DNA from: Mycolicibacterium sphagni
GTDB taxonomy: Bacteria; Actinomycetota; Actinomycetes; Mycobacteriales; Mycobacteriaceae
Length of the DNA stretch: 64,000 nucleotides
Reading direction: 5' to 3'
Assembly (NCBI RefSeq): GCF_002250655.1
Contig: NZ_NOZR01000015.1
Span: forward strand, 1 to 64,000
The notes beneath the pieces were generated by a model. The model did not search any database. It worked only from the letters and a program-made list of their open reading frames with translations, and had not been told where the DNA came from. How positions within the stretch are numbered: the stretch's first letter is position 1; each line of letters opens with the position of its first letter. Below are positions 1-7,969 of the stretch, piece by piece. Both the position numbers and the translations under genes were made by a program.

Positions 1-173
1 GAATACGAAGCAATCATGACCACACCGGCCAGTCAGGCCGCGTGACCGTAACTGTCACCTGATCGTGCAGCAGACCCAATCAATGAGTCCCGTTGCATAC
101 GGCTGCAATGTGAACGCGGTCACCACCGGGCGAATCAGACCTGAGGTGAAGCGGAGGCGTGAACGAACACCAC

Positions 174-3100
174 CTACGAATCGCTCGCCTCGGCCTCGAT
201 CTGCGCTGCCCGTTCGCGCCACCTGTTTGCTTCTCGCGACCTCGGCGGTTCCAACCCGTCCAACAGATCTGCAAGGTCCCACATTGCTGATGGGACATCC
301 AGTTTTGCCGCGGCCGTCAGCCAGCGACGAGCATCCTTTGGTCTTGGCGGGTCGACAACGTCATTGAGAAGATGTGCGGCCCAAAGCATCGCACCCACAT
401 CGCCAGCATTTGCAGCAGCGACGGACCACGCGACCGCACGCTCTGGATCGTCGAACTCCTCGAGCAACAGATCGATCAACTCAGGTAGCGCGTCGCAGTA
501 CCCGTTCCGAAGTGCTTCCTCGAAGTGGTCGCGAGATTCTTCCGGGGTCTCTGCCCGAGCGATTATTCCCAACTTGTATCGCGCCACCAGGTGGCCGGCG
601 TCCGCTGCCTTTGTGTACCAGGCGATCGCACCCTCCAGATCGGGTGGAGACCATTGGTGGCCAATGATGTAGGCCATCGAGTACATCGCCTCAGTCTCGC
701 CTTCGTGAGCCGCTCGCTCCGACCACTGCCGAGCCATCCCCAACGATGGAGGGTCGTACCGATACAGAAATATCTGGACGAGTTCCATCATCGCATGCAC
801 GTGCCGACGCTCAGCAGCTCGCGTGTACCAAGCGACTGAATACTTGAGGTTGTCGTTTACTTGTCGCGAACCTCTAAGCCATCGCCGCCACCAGCGAGAT
901 TTTTGTTCGCCCGGTTGCTCCATGACGGCGGGATGATTATCGCGGTAGAGCTCACCGAGCTGGCACATCGCCGGTATGTGCCCACGCTGAGCGACATCAA
1001 CGATGTGCTGGAATCCGATACGGCGATCGTCTGGTTCCGGCTGCGCAATCAGGAACCTACCGAGATCGAGCTTGGCTTGAATATCGCCCGTGTCCGCTGC
1101 CCGACTCAGCCAGTAGCGCGCATCGTCGGAAGACGATGACTGAAGCATGAATCGCACTCCATACGAGTGCATCGCGTAAGCGTCGCCTGTCAAAGCTGCT
1201 TGTTTGTAGAGACGATCTGCCCGTTTTCGATCAGGATTTGTCGAAAAATTCTCCGCGATATCTGCAAGGCCGACAAGGCCCCTCGTGTTCTCGCCGTCGA
1301 CGGCCCTCTGGAAACACCGTTTTGCTTCGGCCACGCGGGGCGGATCCTGGTGTCGAAGCAATAGGTGACCGAGCCCGATGTCTGCATCGGTGATGTTGCG
1401 CCGGGACGCTTCAGTCAGCCAGTGCTTTGCGACCTCGATATCGGCGTTATCTCGCTCAGTGAGGAGAAGACCGAGGTGATGCATCGCGTCGGCATCGCCG
1501 GCATCCGCGCATACCGTGAACAGTTCGATTGCCTCGTCCTGCGACGATGCCTCGGGCTGCAACATCAGGAAATGTGCGTAGGCATACGTGGCCGAAATAT
1601 CCCCGGTTGCCGCCGCTAACGCGTAGTACCGCCTGGCTTCATCACGTTCCGAGGCATCCTCTGACAACGAGAGAAGTCGCGCGGCGTGCAGCCTGCAGGA
1701 CAAGTCGCCAAGATCCGCGCCGCGCCGGTACCAGATAAGTGCGCTTTGGGAATCCGGCGGATCGCCCGTCTCGTACAGATACCCGCTCATATGCATCGCA
1801 TCGGTACTGCCGAGTTCCGCTGCGGATCGCCCGATGTGGAACGCCGTCGACAGCAACCCGCGCCAGTAGGCAGCCAGCATCACGCCATACGCCGTTGGGG
1901 CGTCGGCGGATTGCAGCGCGTCGTCCCAGCGATCTTCACCGATTAGACGAACGGCGCCAGCCTCATCGTCAGCCGACACAAGATACGCAAACGCCTTGTA
2001 GCCGCGGGTCCCGTCGTCGAGAAAGTGCGAGATGAGCGCGACTGCTTTGCCATCGCTCCTGCGCGGCGTTCGTGCCTGCTCGATCGCCTGCAGCAACAGT
2101 TCGGGAGTTGCCGCGAGATCGCTGCGAAACGTTCGCAGTTGCTTTTCAGCCAGACGTGCGAGTACCTGCTCGGGAATCGGGTCGTTCCGGCCGCAACGGG
2201 CCCAATCAATCGCGGCCCGCAAGACAGCGTGAAGCACAGGCTGTTGCCAGTGCTCGGCGTCGCGGTACAGGCGTAATAGTTCCGGTGCGCACGCAAGGGT
2301 CGCACCGAGGCCGAATTGAAAATCTTCATCCGCATACTCGCTCGCCGCAGCCAGCTGTTCATCGGCATCGATCGTGGTGTGGTCGAGATCGATAGTGGCT
2401 GCGCGATGCAGAATTTGGCGAACGTGGCGGATGCTGCCGTTTGTAGGCCGACTCCATTCGTGATCTATAACTGGCGCACCGCCACCCGGTCCCGAATGGC
2501 CGATACCGGGCACGTCATCCACGCATCGCGGGTCGAATAACCACGCGGTGCTACCTCGGCGATCATCCTCCGGGGCAACCTCGTCCCCGAGCAAGAACGC
2601 CCGTTGTTCACTTCGCAGTGTCCCCAGGAGGCGCGTGTCCCCGGGTCGGGCAAGGAGCTGATCGAGCAACGCCGGGGTGAGCGGGTCGGACGGCCCGAGG
2701 TACAAGTCGAGGTCATCAAGCCAGATCACCAGGGGCGTCGTGGTTTCCGCGACTAACGGATGCGCCACCAGTTCAGACAAACGGCCGGGTACAGGTACCA
2801 CGATCCCGTGATCACCGAAGACCCCTCTGATAGCCTCAAACGCCGAGCGTGTCTTACCGGCCTTGGATGGTCCAACGATCAGGGTGAAATCGTTGGCACT
2901 GATCGACGTGACGAGCGTTTCGTCAAACTTGTTGCGGGTGCGTGCAACATACCGATCGTGCAACCCATAACTGCGCCGGTCGCCGTAGTGCGATTCCGTC
3001 GCCCCGAGGACGTACGGATTTGATTCCGCGACAGCAGGAAAGTTGTCGTGGCCGAACAACTCGACGAGTTCGCGAATGTCAGAAGCCGCGGCAGGATCTG

Positions 3101-3782
3101 TCGCAATGCTCGTTTTAGCCACTGCTCCGTGAGCTTCAGAAGCATGGTCGTCTGATGACGCATCGACGGGTAATCCCGCCTTGGCCAAATTCCCCCGATA
3201 AAACGACACGAGATTTGCGCGGAGGCCCTCGTCGCGAAGGAGGCGGTCAAGCTCGTCGTAGAGCGCCACCGCCACCTTCTTCGGCGCACCACCTTGCGAT
3301 TGTTTCTCGACCTTCGATCGGGTCCAACTGGTGACATGTCCCCATTGCGGGAACCTCGTCGTAGCCATCGCTTGTCGATGTCGGACAAACGCGAAGTCTG
3401 GCTTCGCACCGGCAGGAAGGTCGGTTCGTGCTAGCGCACAAGCAGCTGCGAACGTGATGTTGGTCCCGGGCACGAGGTCGTGCGGCTCTTGCGGTAAGTC
3501 GTCGCCAAGTGCAAGCAGAAAGCGCGCCGCGTCAAGTTCAGGGCTCTGCATCCGACCATCAAGAGGACAGACCGCCTCCTCAAGGAGAAACCAAACCACG
3601 TCGCCCACTCGCAGCCGCTGATCGATGCCCAGTCGCCACACGACCCACTCGACGAGCTCGGGCGCAAGAGACAGTTCTTTTGGGAGCATCGGCTTGCCCG
3701 GTGTCAATAGCTCTATCAGCGCAGTGACAACGTCGTCTTTCTCGTGCACGAGTCGCGGCCCCCGCCCATTCGCTATTGACAA
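174..3782 (-). CDS. Large P-loop NTPase with C-terminal Sel1-like repeats
   Basis: A protein of up to 1202 residues. Residues about 1-200 match nothing I recognise. A Walker A motif (GPSKAGKT, about 304-311) and a Walker B-like strand (LVIWLDDLDLYL, about 351-362) mark a STAND/AAA-like NTPase. From about residue 640 to the end there are many degenerate Sel1/TPR-type repeats (patterns such as GD..A.Y..A..L and A..W...AA..G), a superhelical binding surface. The longest frame starts at TTG 3782 without a convincing ribosome site; GTG at 3749 is an alternative. It stands alone on the minus strand, divergent from the next gene. NTPase plus repeat-sensor layout and position at an element edge recall nSTAND-type immune or regulatory proteins, but that function is inference. 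Confidence 0.8.
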   Translation of the reverse strand: MSIANGRGPRLVHEKDDVVTALIELLTPGKPMLPKELSLAPELVEWVVWRLGIDQRLRVGDVVWFLLEEAVCPLDGRMQSPELDAARFLLALGDDLPQEPHDLVPGTNITFAAACALARTDLPAGAKPDFAFVRHRQAMATTRFPQWGHVTSWTRSKVEKQSQGGAPKKVAVALYDELDRLLRDEGLRANLVSFYRGNLAKAGLPVDASSDDHASEAHGAVAKTSIATDPAAASDIRELVELFGHDNFPAVAESNPYVLGATESHYGDRRSYGLHDRYVARTRNKFDETLVTSISANDFTLIVGPSKAGKTRSAFEAIRGVFGDHGIVVPVPGRLSELVAHPLVAETTTPLVIWLDDLDLYLGPSDPLTPALLDQLLARPGDTRLLGTLRSEQRAFLLGDEVAPEDDRRGSTAWLFDPRCVDDVPGIGHSGPGGGAPVIDHEWSRPTNGSIRHVRQILHRAATIDLDHTTIDADEQLAAASEYADEDFQFGLGATLACAPELLRLYRDAEHWQQPVLHAVLRAAIDWARCGRNDPIPEQVLARLAEKQLRTFRSDLAATPELLLQAIEQARTPRRSDGKAVALISHFLDDGTRGYKAFAYLVSADDEAGAVRLIGEDRWDDALQSADAPTAYGVMLAAYWRGLLSTAFHIGRSAAELGSTDAMHMSGYLYETGDPPDSQSALIWYRRGADLGDLSCRLHAARLLSLSEDASERDEARRYYALAAATGDISATYAYAHFLMLQPEASSQDEAIELFTVCADAGDADAMHHLGLLLTERDNADIEVAKHWLTEASRRNITDADIGLGHLLLRHQDPPRVAEAKRCFQRAVDGENTRGLVGLADIAENFSTNPDRKRADRLYKQAALTGDAYAMHSYGVRFMLQSSSSDDARYWLSRAADTGDIQAKLDLGRFLIAQPEPDDRRIGFQHIVDVAQRGHIPAMCQLGELYRDNHPAVMEQPGEQKSRWWRRWLRGSRQVNDNLKYSVAWYTRAAERRHVHAMMELVQIFLYRYDPPSLGMARQWSERAAHEGETEAMYSMAYIIGHQWSPPDLEGAIAWYTKAADAGHLVARYKLGIIARAETPEESRDHFEEALRNGYCDALPELIDLLLEEFDDPERAVAWSVAAANAGDVGAMLWAAHLLNDVVDPPRPKDARRWLTAAAKLDVPSAMWDLADLLDGLEPPRSREANRWRERAAQIEAEASDS

Positions 3783-3804
3783 TCATTTTCATTTGTGAGA
3801 TAGT
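3776..3804 (+). promoter_or_regulatory. Sigma-A-type promoter overlapping a Zur-like box
   Basis: TTGACA at 3776-3781 and GATAGT at 3799-3804 are separated by 17 bp, a good housekeeping promoter for the gene at 3846. The 15-mer TGACAATCATTTTCA (3777-3791) overlaps the -35. It is an imperfect palindrome and matches 13 of 15 positions of the actinobacterial Zur consensus TGAAAATGATTTTCA as I recall it. The same box overlaps the putative TTG start of the minus-strand NTPase, so a bound repressor could affect both genes. The binding protein is inferred. Confidence 0.55.
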
Positions 3805-3845
3805 GACAGTGAGGGTTGGCCCCCTTTTAGTTAAGGAGGCCACCC

Positions 3846-4454
3846 ATGGCCCATTTATATACGCGCGACAAAGAGTACGGGGCATCAACACGAGAGCTTC
3901 GGCACAGATCAGAAGTCAGCTTCAGGATGTGTCCTCACCCCGCAATGGATTCCTACATCCGCTTCATCCTGTACGGCCGGAAGACCCCCGAGGGCACCCA
4001 AAGCGCCGGTAGTTATCTCGACCGCGTCCGCATCGCAGTCCTCAATGGGGACACGTTGCCCCAGGACGCTCCCAGCTTTCTGGACACCATCGCAGCCTGG
4101 CTCATCTTCGGAGACGCCGTCGAGGCTTGTAAGACATTCGACAGCTACCTGATCATCGTGATTTGTCTGATCGCCGATTGGACAGACCGGCAGCACGCGG
4201 TCGGCGACGGTCAGGCGTTGGATACCAGTGGCGCCTGGGTCTACCAGGCGACGGAGGATCATGAGTCCGCCGCGAACGACAATGGGGATTTGGAGAAGGA
4301 GTACCGAGAACGCTGGCCAGAACAGCCGGAAGTCCGGATCTTCAGCGATCAGATGCCAATGTGCCGCCTGGACTACCACACCTGGCTCCACCCGGCGTTG
4401 AGCCGGACAACGTGGGAGTTGGCGGTCGCCGGACGAATCGACATCTACCAATGA
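3846..4454 (+). CDS. Hypothetical protein, 202 residues
   Basis: ATG 3846 follows a strong ribosome site (AAGGAGG, about 3833-3839). The product is acidic, Trp-rich in its second half, and has no signal peptide. A moderately hydrophobic stretch near residues 95-115 (SYLIIVICLIADW) could be a buried helix or a membrane segment. I recognise no family. It is divergently transcribed from the large NTPase across a 63-bp region with a Zur-like box and is followed by a strong terminator, so it forms a monocistronic unit. Pairing with the NTPase is a guess based only on position. Confidence 0.7.
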   Translation: MAHLYTRDKEYGASTRELRHRSEVSFRMCPHPAMDSYIRFILYGRKTPEGTQSAGSYLDRVRIAVLNGDTLPQDAPSFLDTIAAWLIFGDAVEACKTFDSYLIIVICLIADWTDRQHAVGDGQALDTSGAWVYQATEDHESAANDNGDLEKEYRERWPEQPEVRIFSDQMPMCRLDYHTWLHPALSRTTWELAVAGRIDIYQ

Positions 4455-4490
4455 AGTAGCAAATAACAAATCCATCACTTGGGCCAACCT

Positions 4491-4523
4491 GCCCGGTCAA
4501 CCACTGTGTTGACCGGGCTTTTT
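4491..4523 (+). terminator. Intrinsic (rho-independent) terminator
   Basis: A perfect 11-bp stem (GCCCGGTCAAC at 4491-4501 with GTTGACCGGGC at 4508-4518), a 6-nt loop and a run of five T (4519-4523) lie 37 bp after the 202-residue gene. This is the canonical stem-plus-U-tract form, which is uncommon in mycobacteria and easier to explain as imported sequence. It isolates the left pair of genes from the VWA cassette. Confidence 0.9.
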
Positions 4524-4563
4524 AATGTCAGCCTCCCACCAACCAGCAAACCTCGTCACATAA

Positions 4564-4589
4564 CCCATCACGTGACGTCACGTGATGGG
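4564..4589. repeat. 26-bp perfect palindrome, candidate operator
   Basis: CCCATCACGTGAC (4564-4576) is followed directly by its exact reverse complement (4577-4589), with no spacer. It lies between the terminator and the first gene of the VWA cassette, about 45 bp before the ATG at 4635. A spacerless dyad of this length suits a dimeric repressor or a cruciform-type cis site. I see no clear -35/-10 pair beside it. Confidence 0.75.
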
Positions 4590-4634
4590 GGCCGCGCGGT
4601 TGCGTGGCGTCGCGGCATGCCGTGTCGTGGGCGG

Positions 4635-4907
4635 ATGAACATCATTCGCTCAACGAACTCAACGCCATATCCGATGCGAGACATCGTCATTCGCGGCTTG
4701 ATCGACGCCGAGGGCGCCCTTTCTGGTGCCGCATTCAACGTCAGCGCCCACGGCTGGCAACTCAGCGCCGCCGACCTCCAGGACCTGCAGGAGCACATCG
4801 AGGAAATCGATGATCTGCTGCTGGCTCTGCAGCTGGCCATCACCGAGCCCTACGGACTGTCCGGCAAACATTCCCTCCCCCTGAGACGAACAGGAGCGAC
4901 ACTATGA
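4635..4907 (+). CDS. Small hypothetical protein, first gene of the VWA cassette
   Basis: A 90-residue protein starting at ATG 4635, preceded by a GGGCGG purine-rich stretch. A longer frame reaches back to 4479 but would run through the terminator and the palindrome, so the shorter start is preferred; ATG 4674 is also possible. The central part (about 30-70) looks like a compact alpha/beta fold with an acidic helix (LQDLQEHIEEIDDLLLAL). Its stop overlaps the start of the VWA lipoprotein (ATGA), which implies translational coupling. Function is unknown. Confidence 0.6.
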   Translation: MNIIRSTNSTPYPMRDIVIRGLIDAEGALSGAAFNVSAHGWQLSAADLQDLQEHIEEIDDLLLALQLAITEPYGLSGKHSLPLRRTGATL

Positions 4908-5689
4908 ACGCCACCGCGACCGCGACAATCGCCGCCGTATTGACCGGCATTTCACTACTTGCTGCCACGGCGTGCACGGCCACCCAGCCAGCCGCCCTCG
5001 ATCAGGCAGCGCGCATCGCAGCGAGCTGCCCGACCGACGGCAGCCACATCGCAGCCATCATCCAGAGCGACCAGTCAGCGAGCCGGGAAAACTCAACCGC
5101 GCAGCCGGACACCCAGCAGATCATTCACGACGCCGCCGAGCGCACAGCAATTTGCAACGGCCATTTCCGGGTCAACATTTTCGCCGGCTCAGCCATCGCC
5201 ACGACTGTCTTCGACGGCGACCTTCGGCTTGACGGTGCCACCGAGAACGCCCGACTGCGGAAGGCACCCACAGCTGCCGACGACGTCATGGTCCACGTCA
5301 ACGCAGCACTCCCCGACGCCTCTATGCAACTGCCGGACGGCGCCACCGACATCGTCGGGCAGTACCAACCGGCCGCCGAATACGAAGCGCAGTTGGCAGC
5401 AACCGGCTCCTACCACCTCGAAGAAACCATCCTGACCGACGGCATCCAGACGGTCGGCCAAAACCTCAACGACCCCGGACTGACCCCCGATGAGGCGCAG
5501 ACGCTGGCCGGGCTCGTCACCGTCCCGAACTTGGCCGGTGCCACGGTGCGCATCATCGGCGTCGGTCGGCAAGCCGACGACGCGCCGCTCCCGACGCCGT
5601 ACATCGCCGCACTGCGGATGTTCCACACGACCGTCTGTGAGCGGACCCGGGCCGCGTGCACGGTCGTGACTGATGCTGCAGGTGCCTGA
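4904..5689 (+). CDS. Exported VWA-domain lipoprotein-like protein
   Basis: 261 residues. The N-terminus is a hydrophobic signal peptide ending in AATAC (Cys24), a slightly suboptimal lipobox, so the mature protein is probably lipid-anchored outside the membrane. The rest fits a von Willebrand A fold. A DQSAS motif (about 57-61) supplies the DxSxS of the metal site, a Thr lies in GATDIVGQ, and ILTDGIQ gives the conserved LTDG Asp strand. It is followed by a VRIIGVG strand. The ribosome site is AGGAG before ATG 4904. VWA domains usually mediate metal-dependent protein contacts. It is coupled to its upstream neighbour and followed at once by a membrane protein, so a cell-surface complex is plausible. 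Confidence 0.7.
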   Translation: MNATATATIAAVLTGISLLAATACTATQPAALDQAARIAASCPTDGSHIAAIIQSDQSASRENSTAQPDTQQIIHDAAERTAICNGHFRVNIFAGSAIATTVFDGDLRLDGATENARLRKAPTAADDVMVHVNAALPDASMQLPDGATDIVGQYQPAAEYEAQLAATGSYHLEETILTDGIQTVGQNLNDPGLTPDEAQTLAGLVTVPNLAGATVRIIGVGRQADDAPLPTPYIAALRMFHTTVCERTRAACTVVTDAAGA

Positions 5690-5690
5690 C

Positions 5691-6743
5691 ATGCCAAGTA
5701 TTCGGTCACGTGCCCGCGGCACATCGACCACGACCCCTGGCGAAGGCGTCCGATTGATCCCGGTTGACCGGGCGTCGGCCGTGGTCCGGCCAGCCGCCAT
5801 CGACAAGACCTACCTTGAACTGGCGCACGACGCGCTGGCGCTCGAACAACACCATCTGTTCGTCGCTGAAGGCGAGGTCCGGTCCCGCCCGGAGCAGGAC
5901 CGGGCAGCGGCGCTTGCGTTCCGCGCCGTCCAGCTAAAGCGCGCGGTCGAGCGCGCGGGAACCGCGGCCGACACCGCCGCCGAGCGGTTCGAGCAGGCCG
6001 TCGCGGCTCTCGGCCCATACGTGCGCCGCAAGGCCACATCCTCACGCGGCTACGTTGCGCGCACGGCCGCACTTCTGATCGGGGACATCGCCGGGCTCAG
6101 CGGGGCCGCCATCGCCCTCGGTGAATACCCGACACTGGCCGTGACACAAGCGATCTCGGCCGGCACAGCCACCGTGACAGCGGGACTGGCCGCGACACAG
6201 CTGCGCCACCTCCAGCAATCGGCCGAACGTCAGCGGGACGACGCACGCGAAGCGCTGCAGCCATACATTCATCTGTTCGCGGGACCCGGGAAGGGCCAGC
6301 GCCTGCACACTGCGGTGTTCGTGATTGCGGCGCTGATCGCGCTCTTCGTGACGATCGGCGTCTTCGCGCTGCGGACGGCAATTGAAGGGTCACTGTCCGG
6401 GCTGACGTTCGGCGCCTTGGCCACAGCCATCGCGCTGGCCAGCTTCATCAACAGTTGGCACCATGCCGACCCGGTTGCCGACCTCGTCGAATCAGCCAAG
6501 CACGACGCCGACGTAGCCGACCGCCGCCATCGCCGATTGGCTTCGGGGCGGGTCGTCGGTCAGGCGGAACAAGCCGGGGCGCACGAGAATTCGGTCACCA
6601 CTGAGTACACCCACCGGGGCCTCGCCGCCGCCGCCCACATCGAGGCAGACAAGTTCCGGGCGCTCCTGGCCAGCCCCGACGTTGTCGGCCACGGGCCAGG
6701 CCGCGGTCCAAGCCCGGTCATCAAGCGATCGAGGTCGGCGTGA
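5691..6743 (+). CDS. Membrane protein with coiled-coil N-terminus
   Basis: About 350 residues from ATG 5691, one base after the lipoprotein stop; an ATG six codons upstream (5673) is less likely. Residues about 35-110 are charged and alanine-rich, likely coiled coil. A first hydrophobic region (about 120-165) is followed by helical sequence. Two strong transmembrane segments follow (VFVIAALIALFVTIGVFAL and GLTFGALATAIALASFI, about 215-265). The C-terminal 80 residues are hydrophilic. No family is recognised. Placement between two VWA proteins suggests it is the membrane anchor of their complex. Confidence 0.65.
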   Translation: MPSIRSRARGTSTTTPGEGVRLIPVDRASAVVRPAAIDKTYLELAHDALALEQHHLFVAEGEVRSRPEQDRAAALAFRAVQLKRAVERAGTAADTAAERFEQAVAALGPYVRRKATSSRGYVARTAALLIGDIAGLSGAAIALGEYPTLAVTQAISAGTATVTAGLAATQLRHLQQSAERQRDDAREALQPYIHLFAGPGKGQRLHTAVFVIAALIALFVTIGVFALRTAIEGSLSGLTFGALATAIALASFINSWHHADPVADLVESAKHDADVADRRHRRLASGRVVGQAEQAGAHENSVTTEYTHRGLAAAAHIEADKFRALLASPDVVGHGPGRGPSPVIKRSRSA

Positions 6744-7609
6744 CGACCTCGATCCTCCCGGCCGCCTTGGTCGACCCACGGCTGCTGGCACCCCGCCTCC
6801 TCGGTGCCCAGAACCGCCACCACCCTCCGGGCCAGACGGCACCAGCCGGCGGCAGCGCTGTCGTGAGCCTCGGCGATCCGGGAACCTGTCCCGGCGGCGG
6901 GGCCGTGGTGTACATCGTCCTCGACGAATCGCTGAGCGTGGCGTCGGCCGGCGGCAACGATCCGCTCGGCCGTCGCCACGCAGAGACGGCCACGGCGATC
7001 GACCATTTGGCCGCCGCCTGCCGTTGCCGACGCGATCGGGTTGCCCTGGTCCCCTTCGACCTCGGCTCCCCCGGCCATGTCCCCCCGCAGCAGCTCAACC
7101 AGTTCGGCGTTCGGAGACTCCATCACGGGCTGCAACGCCTGTCGACGACACCGGGGATGTCGAGCAGCCTGCTCCCCGCCCTTGCGCACGTGGAACAGCT
7201 GGCGTCCACCAATCGTGGGTCCAGCGTGGTGGTGGTGTTTTCCGACTTCCTGTTGACCGACCGGGATCCGACGACAGCGATCCACCAACTCGCCAGCTTC
7301 CCGGGTGCGGTACACGCCGTCGTCCTCGGTGCCGCCCCGCCGTCACTGTTGTCGGACCACCCGGACATTGAGACAACCCGCCTCACGCCGTCGTCACCGG
7401 ACGGCTCGACCGCTCTCGCGGTCTTCAACGGGCTGACGCACTATCGCGGACCCCGAAATGCCAACCAGGGCAGTGCCGCCCAGGCTGCAGGAAGCCTCGC
7501 CCCTAGGAAGGAGGACGCACATGACCGTCGCCAGCGGAATTTGATGCCACGACGGAGCCGCCATACCCACGGCATGCTGACCACCACCCCCACGAGGGAG
7601 GCACCGTGA
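6740..7609 (+). CDS. VWA-domain protein, probably cytoplasmic
   Basis: 289 residues, GTG start overlapping the previous stop (GTGA). The VWA core is clear: VVYIVLDESLS gives the DxSxS site, then RVALVPFD, then TPGMSSSLLPAL supplying the Thr. VVVVFSDFLL carries the third metal ligand and is followed by a VHAVVLG strand. There is no signal peptide or membrane helix, unlike the VWA lipoprotein upstream. The last 60 residues are basic and low-complexity. With the neighbouring membrane protein it suggests VWA domains on both faces of the membrane. The role in transfer, surface exclusion or another process is unknown. Confidence 0.7.
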   Translation: MTTSILPAALVDPRLLAPRLLGAQNRHHPPGQTAPAGGSAVVSLGDPGTCPGGGAVVYIVLDESLSVASAGGNDPLGRRHAETATAIDHLAAACRCRRDRVALVPFDLGSPGHVPPQQLNQFGVRRLHHGLQRLSTTPGMSSSLLPALAHVEQLASTNRGSSVVVVFSDFLLTDRDPTTAIHQLASFPGAVHAVVLGAAPPSLLSDHPDIETTRLTPSSPDGSTALAVFNGLTHYRGPRNANQGSAAQAAGSLAPRKEDAHDRRQRNLMPRRSRHTHGMLTTTPTREAP

Positions 7610-7809
7610 GCCAGGAGCCGTCGAAGTGGATGGACAAGGTGATCGGCTGGTGTTTTGGCATCCTGTGCGGCGTCATTGCGCTTTACTGCGCCGTCCGGTT
7701 AATCGAACCAATCCTGCCGACGCTCATTGTGATAATAGGCATTATGGCACTCATCGCGGCCATTATTGGCGCCTTTGTTGTAATTTCTACATGGCGAAAT
7801 CGATGGTAA
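7606..7809 (+). CDS. Mini membrane protein, 67 residues
   Basis: GTG start overlaps the VWA stop (GTGA) and follows GGGAGG, so it is a translated last gene of the cassette. The protein is almost entirely two transmembrane helices (about 12-32 and 36-60) with a short basic tail (TWRNRW). Such small proteins often act as subunits or holins of a larger membrane assembly, but nothing specific can be said here. Confidence 0.65.
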   Translation: MSQEPSKWMDKVIGWCFGILCGVIALYCAVRLIEPILPTLIVIIGIMALIAAIIGAFVVISTWRNRW

Positions 7810-7871
7810 TTCAAGACCTTTCGACCCCTATTGACAGATGAGTTTGCTTATTTCATCGTAAGCCAACATTA

Positions 7872-7900
7872 TTGACTATTACACAAATGTAATAGATAAT
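7872..7900 (+). promoter_or_regulatory. Promoter of the transfer operon with palindromic operator in the spacer
   Basis: TTGACT (7872-7877) and GATAAT (7895-7900) are separated by exactly 17 bp. The spacer is almost filled by a perfect palindrome with 8-bp arms, CTATTACA (7876-7883) and TGTAATAG (7888-7895). A repressor bound there would block RNA polymerase. The predicted start of transcription is near 7907, leaving a leader of about 60 nt before the gene at 7970. The surrounding 160 bp are strongly AT-rich. Confidence 0.65.
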
Positions 7901-7969
7901 AGCGTCGGCATTGACGCGAATTCAATTGCCGAAATCCATTTAGCACCTAATTCCGATTGGAGGATATCT

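Noticed and set aside
1..45. Open frame from base 1 ending at TGA 43-45 (EYEAIMTTPASQAA), possibly the tail of a gene to the left
   Set aside because: Fourteen codons carry no recognisable motif; a gene end here is possible but cannot be supported.
46..173. Short stretch left of the large NTPase gene
   Set aside because: I saw no gene, repeat or tRNA fragment in it, and no copy of the tRNA-Tyr or tRNA-Lys 3' end that would mark the element's left boundary.
4479..4634. Upstream extension of the 90-residue gene
   Set aside because: It would translate through an intrinsic terminator and a 26-bp palindrome, and it has no ribosome site.
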